The notes beneath the pieces were generated by a model, which saw nothing but the letters and a program-made list of their open reading frames with translations, ran no database searches and was not told where the DNA came from. From assembly GCA_025362115.1 (NCBI GenBank), contig JANYIK010000126.1, forward strand, positions 1-20,506: DNA of 20,506 nucleotides, in the 5' to 3' direction. How positions within the stretch are numbered: the stretch's first letter is position 1; every line of letters begins with the position of its first letter. The translations under genes and the position numbers were made by a program. Positions 15,109 through 20,506 of this stretch are shown here, piece after piece. The stretch is from Methylophilaceae bacterium. GTDB taxonomy: Bacteria; Pseudomonadota; Gammaproteobacteria; Burkholderiales; Methylophilaceae.

Positions 15109-15462
15109 TTGCTAACGCTTTACGGCATTCCTAACTGCAACACGGTCAAAAATGCGCGCCTCTGGCTACAAACCAGAGGCGTTGTTTTTGGTTTTCACGA
15201 TTTCAAAAAAGACGGTGTGAATAGCGAATTATTAAGTGACTGGCTTCAGCAGACCTCTTTGGACAGATTGATTAACCGTGCAGGGATGACCTGGCGGGGG
15301 CTGTCAGACGAAAGCAAGGCCGCAGTACTTGATAACAGCTCGGCAACCAAACTGATGCTGGAGAAACCGTCCGTCATAAAAAGGCCGGTGTTAGTGCAAG
15401 ACCAGAAAATTATACAACTCGGTTTTGATGAAGCCAATTACCAGAAGACATTCCCAACATGA
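15109..15462 (+). CDS. yffB: YffB/Spx-type ArsC-family protein
   Basis: This 117-residue thioredoxin-fold protein of the ArsC/Spx/YffB group opens LTLYGIPNCNTVKNARLWL. A single cysteine, C10, lies in the loop (CNTV rather than CxxC), and KRPVLV (91-96) follows near the C-terminus. It lacks the extra cysteines of true arsenate reductases. The start is TTG at 15109, because the DHH gene stop is in the same frame two codons upstream. The last codons overlap the dapE start (ATGA). The yffB-dapE pairing also occurs in E. coli, which supports the name. Its biochemical role is unsettled; glutathione-dependent thiol chemistry has been proposed for the family. Confidence 0.85.
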   Translation: MLTLYGIPNCNTVKNARLWLQTRGVVFGFHDFKKDGVNSELLSDWLQQTSLDRLINRAGMTWRGLSDESKAAVLDNSSATKLMLEKPSVIKRPVLVQDQKIIQLGFDEANYQKTFPT

Positions 15463-16577
15463 GTAAAGCGCTAGAGCTCTCCAAACAACTCATCGCCCGC
15501 CGTTCACTCACGCCGGACGACGCAGGCTGCCAAGAAATCCTGATCGAACGCCTGGAAAAACTTGGCTTCAGCATAGAAAAAATGCGTTTCGGTAACGTGG
15601 ATAATTTCTGGGCGCGACGTGGAACCGCAAGCCCTCTGATCGTATTCGCTGGGCATACCGACGTAGTCCCGACTGGGCCGGAATCGCAGTGGTTCAGCCC
15701 ACCTTTCGAGCCCACCATCCGCGACGGCATGCTCTATGGACGTGGCGCTGCGGATATGAAAACTTCCATTGCCGCATTCATCGTTGCGCTGGAGGAGATG
15801 CCCAGCAGCCACCCCGGCTCTATCGGCTTGCTTATTACCTCGGACGAGGAAGGTGTGGCCGTGGATGGCACAGTGAAAGTAGTCGAAGTCCTACAGGCTC
15901 GTAACGAACTGATTGACTACTGCATTGTAGGTGAACCCACCTCCAACAAGGTTGTCGGCGACATGATCAAGAATGGCCGTCGCGGCTCGCTCTCCGGCAA
16001 GCTTATCGTTAAAGGCATCCAAGGTCACATCGCCTATCCACACCTAGTGAAGAATCCTATCCACATGGTAGCACCTGCTATCACCGAACTCGCTACTACC
16101 GAATGGGACAAGGGGAACGAGTATTTTCCACCGACTTCCTGGCAGATTTCCAATTTCCACAGCGGGACAGGTGCCACCAACGTCGTCCCTGGCCACGTTG
16201 AACTCCTGTTTAACTTCCGGTTTTCCACGGCCAGCACGCCGCAAGGCCTTAAGGATAAGGTTCGTGCAATTCTAGATAACCACAGCCTTGACTATGATCT
16301 GGAATGGGAATACTCGGGAAAACCTTATATCACGTCGAAGGGCAACCTCTCAGCCGCCATTTCCCAAGCCATCCAGCAATGCTATGGCGTAACTCCTGAG
16401 CTTTCCACTACCGGCGGCACTTCTGACGGTCGCTTTATCGCCGACATCTGCCCGCAAGTGATCGAGTTTGGCCCGCTCAACGCCACCATCCACAAACTCA
16501 ACGAGTGCGTAGGCGTGGCGGATATTGACCCGCTGAAGGATACCTACAAACTGACACTGGAAAAACTGCTCAAGTAA
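15459..16577 (+). CDS. dapE: DapE, N-succinyl-L,L-diaminopimelate desuccinylase
   Basis: This 372-residue M20-family metalloenzyme cleaves N-succinyl-LL-DAP to LL-DAP and succinate, on the path to meso-DAP for peptidoglycan and to lysine. Zinc ligands and catalytic residues are H66 and D68 (GHTDVVPTG), D99 (GRGAADMK), E130/E131 (TSDEEG), E159 (VGEPTS) and H345 (NATIHKLNE). The dimerisation segment includes NFHSGTGATNVVPG. Length and all key residues are normal. It overlaps yffB by 4 nt and prmB starts 3 nt after its stop, so the three form one transcription unit. It is a very secure assignment. Confidence 0.98.
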   Translation: MSKALELSKQLIARRSLTPDDAGCQEILIERLEKLGFSIEKMRFGNVDNFWARRGTASPLIVFAGHTDVVPTGPESQWFSPPFEPTIRDGMLYGRGAADMKTSIAAFIVALEEMPSSHPGSIGLLITSDEEGVAVDGTVKVVEVLQARNELIDYCIVGEPTSNKVVGDMIKNGRRGSLSGKLIVKGIQGHIAYPHLVKNPIHMVAPAITELATTEWDKGNEYFPPTSWQISNFHSGTGATNVVPGHVELLFNFRFSTASTPQGLKDKVRAILDNHSLDYDLEWEYSGKPYITSKGNLSAAISQAIQQCYGVTPELSTTGGTSDGRFIADICPQVIEFGPLNATIHKLNECVGVADIDPLKDTYKLTLEKLLK

Positions 16578-16580
16578 GTG

Positions 16581-17477
16581 ATGTACTCCTACACCGAACT
16601 CTATACCATCCGCGACTGGCTGCGTTTTACCGTCAGCCGTTTTGAAGAAGCCGGATTGTTCTATGGCCACGGCACACAAAACTCATACGATGAAGCTGCC
16701 TGGCTGATTTTGGCAGCGCTGCACCTGCCAATGGACACATTGAATACCTTTCTTGATGCTGTCATCACCGAGCCCGAACGCAAGCACCTGTTTCACCTGA
16801 TTGAACGCCGCGTCACCGAGCGTGTGCCTACGGCCTATCTGGTTCGCGAAGCATGGCTTGGGGAGTACAAATTCTATGTGGACGAACGGGTTATCGTGCC
16901 CCGTTCCTTCATCGCCGAACTCCTTTTCGACGGCTTGTCGCCGTGGATAGAGAATCCGGAAGAGGTAGTGGCTGCCGCCGACATCTGTACCGGTAGTGGT
17001 TGCCTGGCTATTCTATTGGCACAGGCATTCCCCAATGCTGAAGTGGACGCAATAGATATTTCAGACGACGCTTTGAGCGTGGCGCAACGCAACATCAGCG
17101 ACTATGGATTGGATGACCAAATCACCATTATCAAATCGAATATGCTGAGCGCACTGACGGGCAAACAATACGATGTCATCGTCTGTAATCCACCCTACGT
17201 CAACGCACAATCTATGGAAATGCTGCCACAGGAATACCGCCACGAACCACAACTGGCATTGGCATCGGGTGAGGATGGCTTGGAACATGTGCGTACGCTA
17301 TTAAAAAATGCTGCCGAATTTCTGCATCCGGCAGGTTTGCTTATCGTCGAAATCGGGCATAATCGTGCCGAGCTGGAGGCCGCCTTCCCGCACCTGCCAT
17401 TTACTTGGCTGGAAGTCGCGGCAGGAGATCAGTTTGTATTCTTATTAACCTGTGAACAACTAACGCAAAGCAACTAA
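16581..17477 (+). CDS. prmB: PrmB, ribosomal protein uL3 glutamine methyltransferase
   Basis: This 298-residue SAM-dependent N5-glutamine methyltransferase is of the PrmB type, which methylates ribosomal protein uL3 during 50S assembly. An N-terminal helical domain (about 1-75) is followed by the PrmB hallmark PRSFIAELL (107-115), motif I DICTGSGCLAILLA (134-147), AIDISDDAL and the catalytic NPPY (203-206). PRSFIAELL distinguishes it from PrmC (release-factor methyltransferase). The start is ATG at 16581, 3 nt after the dapE stop; GTG at 16578 would add one residue. A PRMT-like methyltransferase gene follows after 13 nt, so two protein-methyltransferase-like genes are adjacent. Confidence 0.95.
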   Translation: MYSYTELYTIRDWLRFTVSRFEEAGLFYGHGTQNSYDEAAWLILAALHLPMDTLNTFLDAVITEPERKHLFHLIERRVTERVPTAYLVREAWLGEYKFYVDERVIVPRSFIAELLFDGLSPWIENPEEVVAAADICTGSGCLAILLAQAFPNAEVDAIDISDDALSVAQRNISDYGLDDQITIIKSNMLSALTGKQYDVIVCNPPYVNAQSMEMLPQEYRHEPQLALASGEDGLEHVRTLLKNAAEFLHPAGLLIVEIGHNRAELEAAFPHLPFTWLEVAAGDQFVFLLTCEQLTQSN

Positions 17478-17490
17478 TAGCGAGAGCACG

Positions 17491-18384
17491 ATGACCACTT
17501 TAACCGAGCAAGAATCCGGAGACAGTTTTTTAGGCCAATTCATCCCCCTGCACTACCATCACAACATGCTGATGGATCAGAACCGGATGAAAAACTTCAA
17601 GGCCGCCATTGAGTATGTGGTCAAACCCGGACACAAGGTGATGGAGCTTGGCGGTGGCACTGGTGTGCTGTCATGGTTTGCCGCCGCCGCTGGCGCTGAA
17701 AAAGTGTGGTGCGTCGAATACAATCCTGAACTGGTCAAGGAAGCACGCCGACTGTTAGCCCTTAATAAACATGGGGATAAGGTGGAAGTAGTACACGCCA
17801 ACGCCTTTGAATATTTACCCCCGGAGCCAGTGGACGCAGTCATCTGCGAGATGATCCACGTCGCCATGCTTAGGGAAAAACAAGTGGAAATGATGGAGTC
17901 GTTCAAGCGTCGTTACCGTGAGCGTTTCGGTGCGGACATCCCCTTACCTACCCTGATACCTACCGCCGTGGTCATGGCCGCACAGCCACTGCATGAGGCC
18001 TATGACTTTGAAGGCTATCAAGCTCCTATCATCCAGTTTCAACAAATTCCCGGCGACTTTTCTGCAACCACCGAAATGGCACCTCATGAAGTGTATAGCG
18101 TTCTTGATTTTATAGAACCCACCAGCATGGATATTGCTTGGGAAGGCAATTTTGTGATAAGTCAAAATGGCACAGTAAACGCCATTCGCATCATCACCAA
18201 AAATATTCTGGCCGTCGTGGCAGAAAATTCCACCACCATAGATTGGCTCAACCACTTTTTGGCGTTGCCGCTAAATAACCCTGTCAAGGTGAATGCGGGG
18301 GATACGCTGCGTGTCAGCTTCAAATACCGCGCGGGGGACACCTTTGCGCCACTGCTAAATTCATTAAAAGCTGAGGTCGTTTAA
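17491..18384 (+). CDS. PRMT-like class I methyltransferase
   Basis: This 297-residue protein resembles protein arginine methyltransferases. Near the N-terminus, HHNMLMDQNRMKNFKAAI (23-40) matches the PRMT helix that covers SAM (MLxDxxRxxxYxxAI). Motif I is ELGGGTGVLS (52-61) and the post-I acidic residue is E76 (VEYNP). In the double-E loop, E120 (ICEMIHVAML) and E129 (REK) are nine residues apart, the same spacing as E144 and E153 of PRMT1. The C-terminal half (about 155-297) is beta-rich, as in the PRMT barrel, but I see no THW loop. The substrate is unknown. It lies directly after prmB and its stop overlaps the convergent exonuclease stop by 4 nt. Confidence 0.75.
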   Translation: MTTLTEQESGDSFLGQFIPLHYHHNMLMDQNRMKNFKAAIEYVVKPGHKVMELGGGTGVLSWFAAAAGAEKVWCVEYNPELVKEARRLLALNKHGDKVEVVHANAFEYLPPEPVDAVICEMIHVAMLREKQVEMMESFKRRYRERFGADIPLPTLIPTAVVMAAQPLHEAYDFEGYQAPIIQFQQIPGDFSATTEMAPHEVYSVLDFIEPTSMDIAWEGNFVISQNGTVNAIRIITKNILAVVAENSTTIDWLNHFLALPLNNPVKVNAGDTLRVSFKYRAGDTFAPLLNSLKAEVV

Positions 18385-19154
18385 TTCCAAGCTGCTAGGA
18401 ATTCGCGCCAGTGTGGCGCAGTTTCGGCCACCAAGGTATCGCGTACCAACTTGACCTCGTTATCATGCGCTTCGGCATTGAGCACGCCACGCATCAACTG
18501 GAAACGCAGGAACACCAGATAGGTGTTCACCACATCAGTCTCGCAATAATTGCGTATCGCTTCTATCTCACCGTTTTTGTACGCATCCCACACTTTGCTG
18601 CCATCCATCCCCAGCTTGCCGGGGAAGCCACATAGCTGCGCGATTTCGTCCAGCGGCGCATTGGCACGCGGTTGGTACATGGCCAGCACGTCCATCAAGT
18701 CCAAGTGTCGCATGTGGTAACGGCCGATGTAGTTATTCCACTTGAATTCGCGGTCATCGTCGCCCATGTCCCAGTAGCGCGGAGCTTGGACACCATGCAC
18801 CAGCGCTCGGTAATGCAGCACGGGCAGGTCAAAGCCGCCACCGTTCCAGGAAACCAGTTGCGGCGTATATTTTTCGATCCCGTCAAAGAAGCGCTGGATC
18901 AGTTTGCCTTCATCCTCACCCGGCGAACCCAGCGACCATACTTTCAGTCCCTCGTCACTACGCAGCACGCAAGAAATGGCACAGACACGATGCTGTTGCA
19001 GGGCGAGAAAGTCGCTACCATTCTTTTGTCGGCGCTGATGGAAGGCAATTTCCGCCACATCTGCCGGAGCAGTATCTGCGGGCAAATCCAGCAGCTTTTT
19101 CAGGCCATCGGTATCAGGGATGGTCTCAATATCAAAAATTAACACGGGGATCAT
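18381..19154 (-). CDS. 3'-5' exonuclease, PolB-exonuclease-like (DEDDy)
   Basis: This 257-residue protein belongs to the predicted 3'-5' exonucleases related to the proofreading domain of family B polymerases. ExoI is IFDIET (6-11; D8, E10), ExoII is SWNGGGFDLPVL (102-113; D109) and ExoIII is NYCETDVVNTY (202-212; Y203, D207), so all DEDDy residues are present. ATG at 19154 is the natural start; the longer TTG start at 19166 adds only four residues. The start codon lies inside the terminal repeat of a 130-bp palindromic element that separates this gene from ydbL. The stop overlaps the convergent methyltransferase stop. Its cellular role is unknown, but single-strand DNA or RNA trimming is likely. 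Confidence 0.88.
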   Translation of the reverse strand: MIPVLIFDIETIPDTDGLKKLLDLPADTAPADVAEIAFHQRRQKNGSDFLALQQHRVCAISCVLRSDEGLKVWSLGSPGEDEGKLIQRFFDGIEKYTPQLVSWNGGGFDLPVLHYRALVHGVQAPRYWDMGDDDREFKWNNYIGRYHMRHLDLMDVLAMYQPRANAPLDEIAQLCGFPGKLGMDGSKVWDAYKNGEIEAIRNYCETDVVNTYLVFLRFQLMRGVLNAEAHDNEVKLVRDTLVAETAPHWREFLAAWN

Positions 19155-19280
19155 TCCGGTTCCCAATCAAAAGGAGCGCAAGGCGGCAAGGATGAAGTGC
19201 CGAAGACAGTACATCTTAGTACGGCGAGGCGCTGAAGACGCAGCCAACACCGCGATCGTTTTGATTCGGAAGCGGAATCA
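19151..19280. mobile_element. 130-bp MITE-like element with imperfect terminal inverted repeats
   Basis: The ends 19151-19178 and 19253-19280 are inverted repeats matching at 23 of 28 positions; the mismatches include G/C swaps at positions 2, 9, 14 and 23. Both outer ends read TsATTCCG, and an AATCAAAA block is shared. The interior has CAGTAC..AGTAC and two AGGCG-rich stretches but no open frame. One end supplies the ydbL stop codon and the other contains the exonuclease ATG. Size and design resemble small non-autonomous elements such as Neisseria NEMIS; identity to any known family was not tested. Confidence 0.6.
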
Positions 19281-19682
19281 CTTTTTGACCCAAGTACCGC
19301 CAGCATCCTGGTACCACCAACCTCCTTGCGCTTTCTGTACCCAGCGTTGGGCAAAGGTACTACGCACTTCGGTTTCCCATTCAGGATGTCCATTACCGCT
19401 GGCAATTTCTTTGTACAAAGCATTACGGTCGCCATTTTCTGCACTCACCAGCCCATTCACGCCTTGCCTGTCCTTAAGTGGCACAGCATTGGCATCCCGC
19501 ACCGCGACTAGGCCGTCACGCGTCAAACCCACCGCACCGCTGGTGTAATGCCCAGCTAATTGGCCGTGACGCTCTTGCATACTGGCCTTTAACTTGGAAA
19601 TCGCGGGGGTATTGACATCTAAATCTGCCGCCGCAAACGCCAAAAACGGCAACAACAATAACATCGTTAGTATTTTTTTCAT
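19278..19682 (-). CDS. ydbL: YdbL, periplasmic DUF1318 protein
   Basis: This 134-residue protein has a signal peptide (MKKILTMLLLLPFLAFAAA, likely cleaved near residue 19). A DUF1318-type body follows: AISKLKASMQERHGQLAGHYTSGAVGL, then GDRNALYKEIA (residues 85-95) and a Trp-rich C-terminus (WVQKAQGGWWYQDAGGTWVKK). In E. coli, YdbL is the periplasmic partner encoded with YdbH and YnbE, which form an inner-to-outer-membrane bridge for phospholipid homeostasis. It probably assists assembly of the lipoprotein. AAGGAG lies 7 nt before the ATG. The gene starts 3 nt after the lipoprotein gene stop. Its own stop codon coincides with the end of the palindromic element. Confidence 0.88.
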   Translation of the reverse strand: MKKILTMLLLLPFLAFAAADLDVNTPAISKLKASMQERHGQLAGHYTSGAVGLTRDGLVAVRDANAVPLKDRQGVNGLVSAENGDRNALYKEIASGNGHPEWETEVRSTFAQRWVQKAQGGWWYQDAGGTWVKK

Positions 19683-19685
19683 GAT

Positions 19686-19862
19686 CTACTCCTTATCCTT
19701 GGTGGGTGCTGGTTCAGCGTCTTTTTTAATCTGCCAAACCTCGTCAATAATCTTGTCAGCGGCTTTTTCCGCAGCGGCAGCCGGAAAGTAGATATTGATA
19801 GTGACGCAGGCCGGGAGCGCCAAAACACCCAGCGTTGCGAATAAAATAGTGACTCTTTTCAT
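19686..19862 (-). CDS. Small outer-membrane lipoprotein in the YnbE position
   Basis: This 58-residue protein begins MKRVTILFATLGVLALPAC, a lipoprotein signal with lipobox LPAC (Cys19). The mature part is only 40 residues: VTINIYFPAAAAEKAADKIIDEVW and a charged tail. Its place between ydbH and ydbL matches YnbE, which in E. coli polymerises with the YdbH C-terminus to complete an intermembrane bridge; the TINIYFP strand could serve that role. Sequence similarity to E. coli YnbE is slight, so the name is positional. ATG at 19862 is preceded by AAGGA 7 nt upstream; longer starts lack a signal peptide at the terminus. Confidence 0.82.
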   Translation of the reverse strand: MKRVTILFATLGVLALPACVTINIYFPAAAAEKAADKIIDEVWQIKKDAEPAPTKDKE

Positions 19863-19889
19863 GACAAGTTCCTTTATATAAACACCATA

Positions 19890-20012
19890 TAAAACACCAG
19901 AGCAAAGCGCAGGCAAGGCACAAGTTTGGTCTAAAACCGGAGTTGACTTTTAGCGTCAATGAGGATTTTAGACCAAACTTGCAACGCCGCATCCGCGATG
20001 CAGAGTGTTTTA
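19890..20012. repeat. Nested palindromic structure between ydbH and the lipoprotein gene
   Basis: A perfect 16-bp inverted repeat (CAAGTTTGGTCTAAAA, 19921-19936; complement at 19966-19981) encloses a smaller TTGAC/GTCAA stem (19943-19947, 19955-19959). Farther out, TAAAACAC (19890-19897) pairs with GTGTTTTA (20005-20012). The right flank also holds GCATC/GATGC. The structure occupies most of the 155-bp gap and has no open frame. It could be an mRNA-processing hairpin, an attenuator or a short mobile palindrome. It has no obvious similarity to the element at 19151-19280. Confidence 0.6.
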
Positions 20013-20017
20013 CAACC

Positions 20018-20506
20018 TTACTTAATAACCGGTTTGCTGTTGCCCTTGGTGATGTCCTGCACCCGCTCCAACAACTCTTTCCACCCCACATTGCGATTGT
20101 AGCCCAGCACGGTGATGGATGGGATGCCGCTACCTTTGACCATCACGTAGCCGGATTGCGCCTCCTCCACTCCGCCCATCTCACATATCCCTTTGCGTAG
20201 ACGGCAACTGAGTGCGATTTTTTGATAATTGAACACATCAAAAAAGTGTAGGAAACTACGCTGTATCGCCGCTGCTGCGCCTGCTCCGCCTAGTGCCGAG
20301 ATGTTTTGCACCGCGCGTTGTGAAATCTTCTTGGGATAGCTGCCAGCGCTGCTATAAAACTTGGCATCAAATTTAACAGGCTGCTTGCCGGAGAGCTCCA
20401 ACCCCTCTACATTGCCATCCAGCCGCCCTTGCATATCACCGAATGAGAAAGTTTTGGTCAGCAGCGCCAAATCTAGTTGCCGCATGGTGATGTCGGCCAT
20501 CAAACG
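20018..20506 (-). CDS. ydbH: YdbH-like intermembrane bridge protein, C-terminal part
   Basis: Only the last 162 residues are in the window; the frame stays open to the edge and the 5' part is missing. Visible features are FDAKFYSSAGSYPKKISQRAVQNISALGGAG, then AAIQRSFLHFFDVFNYQKIALSCRLRKGICEMGG and VKGSGIPSITVLGYNRNVGWKELLERVQ. This pattern of an amphipathic domain rich in strands before IQR..L.FF..F.Y...GL-like residues is typical of the C-terminus of YdbH (AsmA-like, TamB-related) proteins. Together with the following lipoprotein gene and ydbL it reproduces the E. coli ydbH-ynbE-ydbL order, which strengthens the call. The C-terminus is the part that would meet the outer-membrane lipoprotein. 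Confidence 0.8.
   Translation of the reverse strand, partial: RLMADITMRQLDLALLTKTFSFGDMQGRLDGNVEGLELSGKQPVKFDAKFYSSAGSYPKKISQRAVQNISALGGAGAAAAIQRSFLHFFDVFNYQKIALSCRLRKGICEMGGVEEAQSGYVMVKGSGIPSITVLGYNRNVGWKELLERVQDITKGNSKPVIK

Noticed and set aside
1..20506. CRISPR array, tRNA/rRNA gene, prophage or classical insertion sequence
   Set aside because: No spaced direct-repeat array, tRNA-like cloverleaf, integrase, transposase or phage structural gene was recognised on either strand.

Overview
The window looks like chromosomal DNA of a Gram-negative proteobacterium, most likely a betaproteobacterium of the Nitrosomonadales/Methylophilales/Gallionellales type. I infer this from moderate GC, from EttA, Uup, Rep, RecQ and PrmB of proteobacterial type, from the yffB-dapE pairing and from an outer-membrane ydbH/lipoprotein/ydbL cluster. 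It was not tested by a search. No rRNA, tRNA, CRISPR array, integrase or transposase gene is visible. Coding density is very high; the longest stretch without an intact gene is about 210 bases.

Layout. (1) 1-7280 is read leftwards: recQ, ettA, a chemotaxis receptor with a C-terminal PilZ domain, a small membrane protein, a SAM-dependent methyltransferase, then a YefM/YoeB-type toxin-antitoxin pair with its own palindromic operator. Several of these genes abut or overlap. (2) 7338-18384 is read rightwards: rep helicase, a vapBC toxin-antitoxin pair, a stranded second copy of the rep 3' end, an atypical Nramp-family transporter, uup, a small sulfotransferase-like protein, a DHH phosphoesterase, yffB, dapE, prmB and a PRMT-like methyltransferase. 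(3) 18381-20506 is read leftwards: the 3' end of a ydbH-like gene (cut by the window edge), a small lipoprotein gene, ydbL and a PolB-type 3'-5' exonuclease.

How the genes fit together. The core is housekeeping: genome maintenance (RecQ and Rep, transcribed divergently from a 57-bp gap), ribosome-associated ABC-F ATPases (EttA, Uup), lysine/peptidoglycan precursor synthesis (DapE), ribosomal protein methylation (PrmB) and outer-membrane lipid homeostasis (YdbH cluster). Two toxin-antitoxin modules and several palindromic elements are overlaid on it.

The most interesting signals are structural. First, vapBC lies between two copies of the rep C-terminal coding region, as if a cassette entered the rep 3' end and supplied a replacement. 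Second, a palindromic repeat is inserted in frame in recQ just before the DEAH box. Third, a 130-bp element with 28-bp imperfect terminal inverted repeats fills the space between ydbL and the exonuclease gene exactly, so that its ends supply a stop codon and a start codon. A PRMT-like protein with correctly spaced double-E glutamates and an Nramp protein with altered metal-site motifs are the best single-gene leads. I see no convincing new multi-gene defence or biosynthetic system.
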